Source: Poronia punctata
Lineage: Eukaryota; Ascomycota; Sordariomycetes; Xylariales; Xylariaceae
DNA length: 21,236 nucleotides
Assembly (NCBI GenBank): GCA_022579005.1
Contig: MU401858.1
Coordinates: 1-21,236, forward strand
Direction: 5' to 3'
In this document: positions 11,441 to 21,236 of the stretch, piece after piece
Numbering within the stretch: position 1 is the stretch's first letter
How the letters are laid out: each line of letters opens with the position of its first letter
Position numbers and translations under genes: made by a program
Notes under the pieces: model-generated
What the model was told of the DNA's origin: nothing
Database searches by the model: none
Seen by the model: the letters and a program-made list of their open reading frames with translations, nothing else

Positions 11441-13350
11441 TATAAAGGAAAAGGGAATTATAACGCAATATTATATTTTTTAAACTAGTAGTTTTTAAAT
11501 TTATTATAAAATAAATAAGCAAACTACTTACTAATATATTAGTATTTAAATTTTAAAAAAAAAAAAAACATTCATAAGCTTTTAACTTATAAATAAAATA
11601 TTATAAAAGCATAAAATAAAAACCTTAGAAATATAAATATATTAGCAAAAACTATAAACGTTAACTAAGTAAAAAAACAAAGTCTATAAACTAAATAAAA
11701 AAACATAATAATATATTAAAAAAACTAATAGTTTTAAACTTGCTTTTTTATAGAGAAAGCTTATAGCAAAGGTTAATAAGCAAATGCTAATAGTAAACTT
11801 AAAGGAAAAACTTTAATAATTAGTAGCTAAGCAATATTAGTAGCTTAAGCTTAAAAGTAATTATAACTAGTAAGTTTTTAACTACTTATAATGCTAACTT
11901 ATAAAAGTTTAAAAAGTAAAATATTAAAAAGATTAATAGTTTTATTAGTGCTAAACTATATATAATAATATATAGCAATTAATTTTAAGTAAATATTTAA
12001 AAAATAAATATAATTTTAATAATACTATAGTTATAGTAAACAAACTAAGTAGATCATTTTAAATAATATTATATACTATAAAGATAATAATATAATAAGC
12101 TGTTTAAATATATTATAAAGGTTTTTTAGGTATTTAGCCTTTTATAATACTTATATTAAACTAAAATATAATTCTTATTAATATTTATAAATAAATTAGC
12201 TAAGAATTTTAAAATTATATAAATATTACCTTTAATAAAATATTATAAGTTTATAAAATAAGCAAAAGTTATAAATATAGATTTAAATTAATAGCTATGT
12301 ATTTTATTAACTAGTATTTAAATAGTTAATTAAAATAAATACTTAAAATAAACTATATATAAGCAGCTATTTTATATAAGTTTATAAAACTACTACTATA
12401 TAAGATAAAAATAGGATTTTTAATGCTTTTTTAATTTAATTAAAAAAACAAGATTATTAAATAAAAAATAAAAAAACTATAAATAAAGCTTAAATATATT
12501 AAAATAATTAATAATAAGCTTATAAAATTAAAGAATATATTAATATAGTAAAAGTATATTTATAGCAAATATAATAACATATAATAAACTTAGCTAATAA
12601 AAGCAATAAAAAGCTTAACTTTAATGTAAAACTATATATTTATTGTTAAATATATTAATTATAAAAAGCTAACTAATTATTTAATAAACTTAACTATTTT
12701 ATAACTTAGTAAAAGTTTTAAATCTTATTTTAAACAAGCAATACTTATACGTTTTAAGTATTAGCCTTATAGTAATTAGCTAATAAGTACTATGCTAACT
12801 AACTTTAGAAAAGTTTAAACTATTTTTTATTATAGTAAAGGTCTAACAATTTTAATAAAAAAACTATAAAGCTAATAAATAAAAAAAGGTTTACACTTAA
12901 ACGTAATATAAATATTAAAGGTATACTATAATAAACTATAATATAAAGTTAATTAAAAAGGTTAAAATACTAATAAAAATACCATTTAGCTAAAAGGTTT
13001 AAAAGTAGCGGAAAATTACTAAAAAGAAAATTATAAGCAATACTTTAAAGCTATAAGACCTTTAATTTAACAAGCTAGTTAACTATAAGCAGCAAAAAGA
13101 AATTTTTAATAAACCTTTTATAATAAAGCTATAATAAGTATAGCGTTAAAAACATAATAAACAACGCATAAGAAAAGGTACTTAATATAGTTAATTTCCT
13201 ATATTAAGTTATAAAGAAATTACGATTATAGCGCAACGGTTAAACCTAGCATATGCTTTAAAACAAGTTATTTTGTTAAAAGAAAGTAGTTATAAATTAG
13301 TTAATAGCGGTATAGCTAACTAGGTAGCTTATAGCTATTACCTCCTTTAA
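11440..13350 (+). other. Expected integrase region of element B, not readable
   Basis: In a Ty3/Gypsy element integrase follows RNase H, and the spacing here would allow it. I tried to fit the zinc-binding HHCC module and the D,D-35-E core in all three plus frames and found no run of matches good enough to claim. A less mutated pocket at ~13225-13260 contains CGATTATAGCGCAACGG; its nature is unknown. Confidence 0.3.
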
Positions 13351-15880
13351 AAATAAATATTAGGGCCTATACTTATAAACAGCTATAGCTTTACTATAGT
13401 GTATATATATAGGTTTATATATTTAATAAAATCTTAAAAGCTTTTTTTAATTTTCTTTCTTTAATTTTCTAATAAATTAAGTTACTTTTAAAATCCTTAT
13501 GTTCTTTATAACCTAATTATAATAATAGCTAAAACCATTATAGCTTTTATTAGCTTAAACTAAAGATTTGGCTTTAAAAAGCGCTTTATAAGGTTTAAAA
13601 AGCTTACTAGCTTGTTAGTAAGCATTAATTTAAAGTAAAAAGCTTTATTAATTTTTAAAATTCTATATTTTAAATACTTTTATATTTTTTGGTTTTTTAA
13701 ATAATTAGTTTTATAGATTTTTAAACTAGTTTTAAATAAGCGGCTAATAAGTATTATATGCTTTAATATAGGTTTTAATAAGGATTATTAACTATATTAA
13801 TAAAATTTATAGTTTATTTAGCAAAATCTTTATAAAAAGTCAATTGAAAAACGTTAGTTTAATAAGCAATTTAATATAAAATATTATATTTAATAAGTTT
13901 AGCTTTAGCAAAATTATTAACTTTAATAAAATTCTTTTTTATTTAAATCTATTAAAAAGTACATTTATAATAATAAAAGATTAAAGTTAATATAAAACAA
14001 ATTTAACTATAATATATAAAGGAAATAGTAAGCAACTTTAATATTAGCAATAAAACTAATAAGTATTATTTCAATATATTAAAGCTTTTAGTAATTCTTT
14101 ATAGCAAAAAAAACAGCTGCTTTATTATAATAGTATTACTATTACATTTATTAAAAGCGCATATACTAATAAAACGTTGTTTAAAAAATAAGTATATACT
14201 AACTTAGCTACTTATATTAAAAAGAACTATTTATTAGTTATTAATATTGCTTTTTTATATAAAAAAGGTTAAAGCTGCGCTAAAGAAATTAAAGGTTTTT
14301 ATTGCTTTTATTTTACTTAGCTTTATTCCTTATTTTTAAGGTTTAAATAAAAGGTTTAATAGTGTTTTTAAAACATAGCTTTATAAAAAATTAAACTTTT
14401 ATATAAAGCACTTTAAAAAAGTAAGTTAACTATAAAAAAAATAAACAGTTAGCAAAAAAAGGTTATAGCTACTTATATTATAAAAATATATATAATAAAG
14501 GGCTTTTAAGCTAGAAAATATAAAATTAGTAATAAGGGTTTTTATAAAAATAAGCATTTTAGTATATTTTAATAGCTATAATAACTATAAAATTAGTATA
14601 AAAAGTATTTAATAATATTAACTATTTAATTTATATATAAATTATAGCATTTTAAAGGCTAGCAAAGCTTTTAATAGTATAACAAGCTTATTATAATAGC
14701 TAAAAAGCTAGGTTTGCTATTATCTAGCTATAAAAAGCTATTAATTCAAAGTTTAAAATACTTATATAAAAGTCATAGCTTATATATAAGTAAAATAAAA
14801 ATAAATTTAACATAACGGTTAAATAAAATAAATATAATATTAATTAGTAAAAAAAGTAATGTTACATTAAAATATTTACTTAGCTTAATAAATTAATATA
14901 ACAAATAAAAATATAAAGCTTTAATATAGTTACTTTTATATTTTTACTTTTAAGTTAATTATATTAATTTTATAGTAACATTTTTAGCAAAGTTATTAAT
15001 AAGTTATATTTATTTAATATTAATAAAAGTTTATTAAAATAGTAATTATAAAGTAAAATACTTATTACTGTTAAACTTAAAAATAATTAATTTAATAAGC
15101 TAAGTAATTAAATAACTTTATATAGTTATAAACTAAATAAACTACTTTTATAGCTTTTAACGTTTATTAAAGTAATAAAGATAGGTTTTTTAAAATATCT
15201 ATATAGCCTATATAATAAGCATTAATATAAACTTTTATATAGCTATAAAAGTAAGTGTTATTAAAACGTATATTAAGTATAATAATATAAAAGCAGCTAA
15301 GCTTAAAGCACTTAATATAAAGCAATAAGCTATTAACTTTATTTATATATAAATAGCTTTATTAAATAAAAAAAGCTATTTAAATATAATTACTTATATT
15401 TAATAGTAACTTTTAATTATAGCTAAACTTTTATTTTTAATAGTATTACTTTATAGCGGTTTTATTTTTAGTTTATATATAATAGTAGGCTTTTTTATTA
15501 TTTAAGCTAATAAGTATAATAAGTTATAAATAGCATTATAAGCAAAGGTAAAAAAAAAGCTTTTAAAACTTTTTTTTATTTACTAGAAAATAAAGTAGCA
15601 AAAAAAGGTAAAAAGTATTTATAATTTTAATTACTAACTTAACTATTATTATTTAAAGGCTAGTTGCAATTTTTTTAAAACTGCAGTACTTTAAAAAGCA
15701 AAGGTATTATAACTAGTTACTAGTAAAGTAAGCAAGACCTTTTGATTTTTCTTTTCTAATTAGGTCTATAATTTTTTTTTCTGATCCGCTTTGATTTTTC
15801 TAACTAATAGGAGGCCAGGATCTAGGAAATTAGCAATGCTTCTTTTTATAGCAAGGCTTCTCTATAAAGCTATGTCAAAA
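13350..15880. other. Unresolved decayed repeat DNA
   Basis: This stretch is A+T-rich, mixed in strand skew to ~14.0 kb and mostly A-rich to ~15.7 kb. No transposase, polymerase or RNA gene could be identified. At 15741-15764 and 15790-15811 two short similar direct repeats share TTTGATTTTTC and TAAT(T)AGG. They lie in a pocket with more C and G (15730-15840) that includes GGAGGCCAGGATCTAGG at 15811-15827. That pocket may be the end of an element or a patch of unique sequence between repeats. Confidence 0.4.
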
Positions 15881-15881
15881 C

Positions 15882-16096
15882 TTAGCAATATAGCTAATAA
15901 CGTATAATTATATTATATAACGCATAAAAAGGGAATCTTTCTCTTTACTATAAAGTTTTCTTATACTAAAAAAGTAAAGAGAAACTCTTTATAAGAAGAC
16001 CTTTTTTTTTATAGTAGTCTTTTTTTTAGCTATATCTTTTTTACTATATAAGCATTATATTAATTATAGTTTTTTTATAACTTATTAGCTTTAATA
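15882..16096. repeat. Direct repeat copy 1 (~215 bp), less mutated copy
   Basis: This copy pairs with 16977-17188, starting at the shared ATATAGCTAATAA stretch and ending after the shared GCATTATATTAATTATAG and the following TTATAACTT. The offset is 1095 bases at the left and 1091 at the right, so only small indels separate the copies. It retains more C and G than its partner, for example CGTATAATT, GGGAATC and CTCTTTAC. The pair could be the two LTRs of a small (~1.3 kb) non-autonomous element, two solo LTRs, or two copies of the end of another repeat. Confidence 0.8.
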
Positions 16097-16976
16097 TACC
16101 TTTTTAAAATAAACTAACTTATTAAACTATTTTATAGCTAAAATAAAGCTTTTAAATAATAATATATAAAGCTTTATAATTTTAAACGTAGTATTTCTAG
16201 TTATTTTATTTAATTTTTCCACTTTTTTTATACTTTTATAGTAACTAGTTAAAGCTTTTTTAAGCCTATATTGCCTTTATATTAACTTGGTTAACTTGAT
16301 GCAAAAAGCTTAACTATTTATTATATGCTAATAACTTTATAAGACTATTTGCTATTATTAAATTTATAGGTATATAAACTATTTAAAGCGTTTTGTTTTA
16401 TTTAATATAGCGCTAATAGGTATACTAATAACCTTTAGTATATTATACTAGGATTTTAGTTCTTTTTTAGTTTAAGGTAGTAAGATTAGTATATAGCAAA
16501 TGCTAAATTTTAAACTTATGTTTTTAGTTTATATTTTTTATTAGTAATTATATTATATTTCTTTATTTTATTTTTATATAACCTAGTTATAAATTTATAG
16601 TCGCTTTTAGCATTAGTAGTAAGTTTATAAAATTTAGTTATAAAACTTAATATATTAATAAGTTTATCTTTATTTATTACTAGTGTATTTTTAGCTATAT
16701 AAAAGCTACTTTAAGTTTTTTTTAGTTAAGCTTTTTATTAAATTTGCTTATATTAAATTATATTAGGTTTTTTAGCTAAAAAACCTTGTTTATAAAATTA
16801 ATATACTTTTATAAGTTAAAAAAGTACGCCTTTAATTTAAACTTTTTATTTTAGTTATAAAAATCTTTTAAAAAACCTAAAGTAAGTTTTAATTTTATTG
16901 TTATAATAGCTAAATTGCTATATTTATTAAACTTTAATAGTAATAGCAAGCGTTTAAAACTTTTAATTATTAACAC
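16097..16976. other. Internal stretch between the direct repeats, no gene seen
   Basis: About 880 bases of T-rich DNA lie between the two repeat copies. No open frame or protein motif could be read. If the flanking copies are LTRs, this would be the internal region of a short non-autonomous element (TRIM-like); it is too short for gag and pol. Confidence 0.35.
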
Positions 16977-17188
16977 CTAGTAATATAGCTAATAATATAT
17001 AATTATATTATATAATATATATAGAAAAAAAATTCTTTTTATTATAAAGTTTTTTTATACTAAATAAGTTTAAAAAAACCTCTTATAAAAACATCTTTTT
17101 TATAGTAGTCTTTACTTTAGCTATATTCTTTTTACTATATAGGCATTATATTAATTATAGTCTTCTTATAACTTGTTTATTTTAATAA
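16977..17188. repeat. Direct repeat copy 2 (~215 bp), more mutated copy
   Basis: This is the same sequence as 15882-16096, in the same orientation. Most differences are transitions toward A/T: AATATA for AACGTA, AAAAAAATTC for the GGGAATC region, TTTTTATTAT for TCTTTACTAT. A few go the other way (TCTTCTTAT here, TTTTTTTAT in copy 1), so each copy was hit independently. This pattern is what RIP does to a duplicated pair. Confidence 0.8.
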
Positions 17189-17837
17189 GCTATAATTTTT
17201 ATATAGAGCAACGCTTATTATAAAAAGAATGATTCTTTAAAACCACCTATTCTTGCTATATAGTTAAAGTAATAGAGTTTTAGTATAAAAACAGTAAAAC
17301 TTAAAACTTTAAACCTTTTACTATATATTTAAAGATATTTTTATTTATGTTGCTAAGGTTTAAAAAGAGGTTGTTTTAAGTAAAAAGGCAGATATAAACT
17401 TAAATAAAGTAAAAAAGTATTATTAAAGCTAGCAAGGGTAGCCTTTATAAGGCAGCATATATATAATAAATACTTATTAAAAAAAAGCAAAACTAAACTT
17501 TTTTTTTAAACTTATAATTATAATAACTATGTTAATTTATAAGATATAAAGTTAAATATAATTTTAATATATTAGGTATATTATAATAAATATAAATAAA
17601 AAAAGAAAAATTTAATATTTATTTTAATTATTTAATTATATATATTTTAAGTTTTTGCTAATAAAGTAAATAAATATATTATTTAATAATTAAATTAAAA
17701 AAATAGTATATGTTAAGTACTTATACAATATAAAAGCTAATAATAGCTGTTATATACCTCTATTTTTAATAGATTTTAGACCATGTTGTAGTTATATTAT
17801 ATATTGTTAAACATGTTGAGTTTTAGTGTAAAACATC
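17189..17837. other. A+T-rich flank up to the GC island, no gene seen
   Basis: Decayed A+T-rich sequence with a few islands of G/C, such as AGCAAGGGTAGCC near 17432 and CCATGTTGTAG near 17782. There is no open frame and no recognisable motif. It ends at ~17837, where composition changes abruptly. Confidence 0.5.
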
Positions 17838-17854
17838 GTGGTGCTCGTTTCTAA

Positions 17855-18040
17855 TGGGTCCCCACTGTAGGTCTTGTCGAGGTGTATACAAAGGTATCAG
17901 GGCGCCTGGAGGAGAAGCTGCGGTGCCGCATTTGGTTCCGTAGCGGGGCGTGTTCCCTGCAGGCCTTCATCTCGCACCGTCGGATCCTAGAACGGCGCCG
18001 GGGCCTCTTGAATGTGGGCACCACCGACACCTTTGACTAA
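17855..18040 (+). pseudogene. Possible 3' end of a truncated, unidentified gene
   Basis: The plus frame is open from just after a TAA at 17852 to the TAA at 18038-18040, followed at once by another TAA. It contains no ATG, so it is not a gene on its own. A CACTGTAG at 17863-17870 could serve as a splice acceptor, making the rest a last exon. The ~56 residues are rich in Arg and hydrophobics (for example RLEEKLRCRIWFRSGACSLQ) and end NVGTTDTFD. I do not recognise a family. It begins right at the edge of the A+T-rich block, so its 5' part may have been cut off or destroyed there. Chance openness over this length is quite possible. Confidence 0.25.
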
Positions 18041-19181
18041 TAACATCGGCTACTTATTGTTACCCCCTCCGGTGCTCCAGAAGAGGAAGACGAATGATTG
18101 GTTAGATAAGCAGGTTATTCGTTCTATCCTAACCCGCGTAGGTTACTGAAATGAACTCCTGAAATGTACTCCTCGTCACGTAAAACCCATCTCTGCCTCA
18201 GGATTACATCGCGTTTCCCTATACGCCAGCAAATCCCCACATCCTCGGATGTTTGTGCACCGACTGTCCTCGGTCACGGTGGGAAAAGGCAAACTGAAAA
18301 TCATTACGCTCGATTTATAATGTCCGTGATAGCTAGACCGAGAAAGAAAACAATTACCTGTTAGGCTACCGTGGAATGTCAGGTTTAGTGTTGACAGTTT
18401 CGTCCTACCCCCGCGGCGTTGCGGCTATGAAACCCTATATGTATAAGAGGGGTACTATGTACGAGTAGAATATACAGCGTTTGCAATATATATATGTTTC
18501 TATGTTGCTTGCGGCAGCCTGCGTACATATACGGCTTGCCATATGCGCCTGTATGTGCCCCTATTGGGTTAAGCGAAGAAGGCACGGCAGTCAGATAGGG
18601 TATCTTGAGGTGCTCGGGAATAAGGGCCTGAGCAACAGACCAGGCCAAGTATTAACCATTTGATGTTTCAGCGATATCTGCGATCCCCATATCGTATTGC
18701 GTGACACCCCTGTCTTCACTATCTGCTCTGTGCCATGTTATCTATCCGCGAACAACAGGGGCCCGTGATGGCTATCTTAATGGCCTTTCCACCGTATGCC
18801 GACGATAGTTAGCGTTTATGAGAGACATTGAAGACGGTCTCGTTGGGGCCGTTGCTTGGTGGTAAGTAGAGCGAGTACGCGGGATCGGCAATTCCCAACA
18901 ATCATACAGAATCATTGGTCAAAGTGGAATGCTTCCAGATAGTGCCCCCCTTGGCCACTCTACCCGGATGGCTAGACTTACTAATACAGGGCGCCTCACG
19001 TCTCTTTCCGACCGGGGTCGGATACAAACCTGCCCGCTCCGATTCGGAATTGTTTCGGGCCGTGACCCAGAGTATGGCGCTGGTCTGCGTCGGTCATTTT
19101 ATCCGTTCCAGCGAGCGGCCGACACGCTGCCCGTATGACTCGATTTGTATATAACTGCGGGCGGAACCCACAGTACCACCT
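18041..19181. other. Intergenic region downstream of OXR1, no convincing gene
   Basis: About 1.1 kb of balanced composition. Open frames of 60-87 codons occur on both strands, but several begin with TTG rather than ATG, they overlap each other, and none resembles a known family. A perfect plus-strand donor-like GTAAGT lies at 18862-18867. The plus frame from 18868 to a TAA at 19153 is open, but no matching upstream exon was found. OXR1 transcripts presumably end in the right-hand part; I see no canonical AATAAA on the minus strand close to the stop. Confidence 0.5.
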
Positions 19182-20554
19182 CTAGCTAGCACCTACAACC
19201 CATAGTTCCACCCCGAGGACGTCAAACTTCTCCCCTTCGTCGCTAAGAGGCTCGTTCAGAAATGTATCACACTCGGCACTGTGGCCTCGACTGAGACTGT
19301 CGTTAAGCCATAGCCCAAACTTTCCGCCTTGGCCGCCACCGACGCTCAGAAACTTTGTCTCGCAGAACATGCAGTAGTCGTTGGCGCCCGTATATGCGAA
19401 GGCCTGGAATCGAACGCTCTGAGCCTGCACGGAGGCTGAAGCCGGAGAGGTCAGCCTGTTGCTCGCGTTACCGACCGTGCCGGGCGCTAGGTGGGGCGTG
19501 GTCGAATCGGACAGCACCGGTGAAGCAACATGCGGCGCAGCGGTACTCGTCGAGGCGGTTGATGCTATCGTGGTTGTCCGGTAGTTCACATTGGTAGTGT
19601 CCGCGGATGGAGGAGGTGGTAAAGGTGCATGTAAGCTCGCACGCCACAAAAAGCACTCGCCTGTGCCGTAATAGGAGGGGGCAGGGTGCGGTGTCTCGGT
19701 AAGGTAGGCGCCAAAGATCTGCAAATGGGAGACGGAGTTAGCTCTTAGATCTCTGGTGGTTTTCTTGCTAGTCCTCTTGGGCCTATCGTGACCGGCTCCG
19801 TCGAGGTGGCTAGTTTGCACCGCCATCCGCGTCTCGTTATAACGCAAGAGACGAGAAGTATGCGCTGGGGGGAATCGGAAGGAGATATGGGAGAGCGTAC
19901 GCCATCTTTGCCATCCCGGACGGCGAGCACGAAGCCAGCCCTGACGCCGCGGTATTTCTCAGATAATTGATACAGGGTCGCTAGCGAGCTACCGTTTTGA
20001 TACAAGCTGTAAGCCAAGCACCAGTCCTCCATAATCTTTAGGCGCTCCGGCAGAAACGTGCGAATCTCTTCCGCGATGCCGCGCGAGAGCAGGCGTTCGT
20101 CGGGATGCGTGTCATTGCGGTAACCCCGGAGGTTCAGGGGCTCGAGAGAGGGCAGGCCACGGGGCGTGGCGGTACGTCGTGGCGGCGTGAAGGCCCCATC
20201 AATACCGTCGCCACCCGCGCCCGGGATGGATGCGGCATGATGTGGGTAGAATTGCGGCGTGCCCAGCCGGGGCGTCGACGTCTCAGTCGAACGGTTCTCG
20301 ACCGTCGATATCCGGCGGAGGAGCCCCCAGACGGCGGAACCAATGCCGTAGCCAGGACTTGGGTTCGTAGGCCCGTGCTGGATAGATGACGGTGGCGGCG
20401 ATTGTTGCGAGCGTTTTGGAACCTGTCCAGAACAGGTCCGAGGGTGTGTTGGCCCCGTTCGTGACCCCGCATGCAACTCGGGTGGCGTTGTAGAGGCGGG
20501 GGCTGGGGAAGGGTCGTCGAAGTCAATCAGATCTGTAGTACCGTGTTGATTCAT
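19182..20554 (-). CDS. OXR1: OXR1-family TLDc-domain protein (oxidation resistance / V-ATPase regulator), two exons
   Basis: Exon 1 is 20554-19901 (218 codons), the intron is 19900-19719, and exon 2 is 19718-19182 (178 codons plus TAG), giving 396 residues. Residues 1-138 are Pro/Ser/Thr-rich and look disordered, with a G-S-A-V-W-G-L-L-R-R patch near 72-81. The TLDc domain spans ~139-395. It includes FLPERLKIMEDWCLAYSLYQ at 167-186, G-F-V-L-A-V-R-D-G at 207-215, FGAYLTETPHPAPSYYGTGE at 220-239, then C-F-L-W-R-A-S, a Ser/Thr-rich insert at ~251-318 as in other fungal homologues, FLSVGGGQGGKFGLWLND at 341-358 and N-E-P-L-S-D-E-G-E-K-F at 373-383, followed by V-E-L-W. All hallmark blocks are intact. 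In yeast Oxr1 promotes disassembly of the vacuolar V-ATPase; family members protect against oxidative stress by an uncertain mechanism. The start ATG has A at -3 (AACATGA). An extra 5' exon cannot be excluded. Confidence 0.93.
19719..19900 (-). other. Spliceosomal intron in OXR1 (182 bp, phase 0)
   Basis: On the coding strand it begins GTACGC at 19900 and ends TTTGCAG at 19719. A branch-point match GCTAAC lies at 19742-19737, about 20 bases before the acceptor, as usual in fungi. Removal joins K-D-G to I-F-G-A-Y, restoring the unbroken family motif. The length is not a multiple of three. Retention would read on in frame to a stop at 19745, giving a 269-residue protein that lacks most of TLDc. 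At 182 bp it is long for a filamentous ascomycete intron. Confidence 0.9.

Positions 20555-21236
<682 letters not shown>

Larger units (their letters stand above)
7000..13350 (+). mobile_element. RIP-degraded Ty3/Gypsy LTR retrotransposon B (plus strand)
   Basis: Reverse transcriptase then RNase H can be read on the plus strand at ~10.5-11.4 kb. About 3.5 kb precedes them, consistent with leader, gag and protease, and ~1.9 kb follows, consistent with integrase. None of those flanking domains could be read with confidence. The plus strand is A-rich over this interval, the opposite of element A, which agrees with the opposite orientation. The start is placed where composition switches near 7.0 kb. 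The end is placed in the less mutated stretch at 13.2-13.4 kb, where a GGGCC pocket survives. No LTR pair was recognised, so both ends are guesses. Confidence 0.6.
1..17837. other. Gene-free, extremely A+T-rich block (RIP-like isochore)
   Basis: The sequence is almost entirely A and T, with no long open frame on either strand. The surviving G and C sit mostly in AGC, GCT and AGCT contexts, while CpA and TpG look rare and TpA is everywhere. That is the expected end state of fungal repeat-induced point mutation, which changes C to T (preferably CpA to TpA) on both strands of duplicated DNA. Recognisable retrotransposon remnants inside it support this. Ordinary deamination of methylated cytosines could add to the pattern. 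Blocks of this kind are known from subtelomeres, pericentromeres and isochore-structured fungal genomes; the window does not show which applies. Confidence 0.9.

Noticed and set aside
12040..12480. Integrase zinc finger and catalytic core of element B
   Set aside because: A few residues could be forced to fit (for example D-H at ~12052), but no run of motif residues at the right spacing was found in any frame.
13200..13350. tRNA-like or primer-binding-site-like pocket around AGCGCAACGG
   Set aside because: I could not fold a cloverleaf or match a tRNA 3' end, so it is reported only as a less mutated patch.
1..17837. Mitochondrial genome fragment as an explanation for the A/T-richness
   Set aside because: No open respiratory-chain genes, rRNAs or tRNAs, and readable nuclear Gypsy polymerase relics instead.
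1..17837. CRISPR array or bacterial features
   Set aside because: No regular spaced repeats. The spliceosomal intron and LTR retrotransposons point to a eukaryote.
18164..18364. 66-codon ATG open frame on the plus strand
   Set aside because: Short, no recognisable domain, composition typical of chance open frames in balanced DNA, and no splice context linking it to anything.
18385..18663. Overlapping open frames on both strands (87 and 60 codons)
   Set aside because: Both begin at TTG rather than ATG, overlap each other antisense, and show no family resemblance.
18915..19154. 79- and 69-codon overlapping plus-strand frames downstream of OXR1
   Set aside because: The longer begins at TTG, the two are alternative frames of the same DNA, and neither shows a known domain. 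The nearby GTAAGT has no partner exon I could find.
19355..19656. Open frames within OXR1 exon 2 in other frames
   Set aside because: Shadows of the real coding exon, whose TLDc translation is unambiguous.

Overview
The window looks like a piece of a filamentous ascomycete (Pezizomycotina) chromosome. Three things point there. The first ~17.8 kb is extremely A+T-rich and every transposon frame in it is riddled with stops, as left by repeat-induced point mutation (RIP). Two Ty3/Gypsy-type reverse transcriptases can still be read through the damage. The only intact gene is a fungal-type OXR1 (TLDc domain) gene with a GT-AG intron and a clear branch-point motif. I cannot name the species.

Layout. 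1-17837 is a gene-free, RIP-like block. About 650-6990 holds a decayed Gypsy element on the minus strand, with the reverse transcriptase at ~2580-3110 and RNase H at ~2330-2580. About 7000-13350 holds a second, different Gypsy element on the plus strand, with the reverse transcriptase at ~10500-10850 and RNase H at ~10850-11440. The two elements lie head to head around 7.0 kb, where a less mutated stretch with perfect palindromes survives. The stretch 13350-15880 is unresolved decayed DNA. A ~215-bp direct repeat follows at 15882-16096 and 16977-17188; its two copies differ mostly by transitions.

At ~17838 base composition changes within a few tens of bases to a GC-balanced island that runs to ~20650. 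It contains one complete gene on the minus strand, OXR1 (20554 to 19182, two exons, 396 residues). A short, start-less open segment (17855-18040) may be the end of a truncated gene. About 1.1 kb between them has no convincing gene. Composition then slides back to A+T-rich, and the window ends inside a long trinucleotide microsatellite (AAT)6(ATT)~31.

The picture is of retrotransposons invading a region, being mutated to death by a genome defence, and leaving one conserved stress/V-ATPase-regulator gene on an unmutated island. I see no new gene system. The points most worth following are the matching Asp-to-Asn changes in both reverse transcriptases, the strand-skew map of element orientation, the direct-repeat pair that records RIP, and the sharp edge of the gene island.
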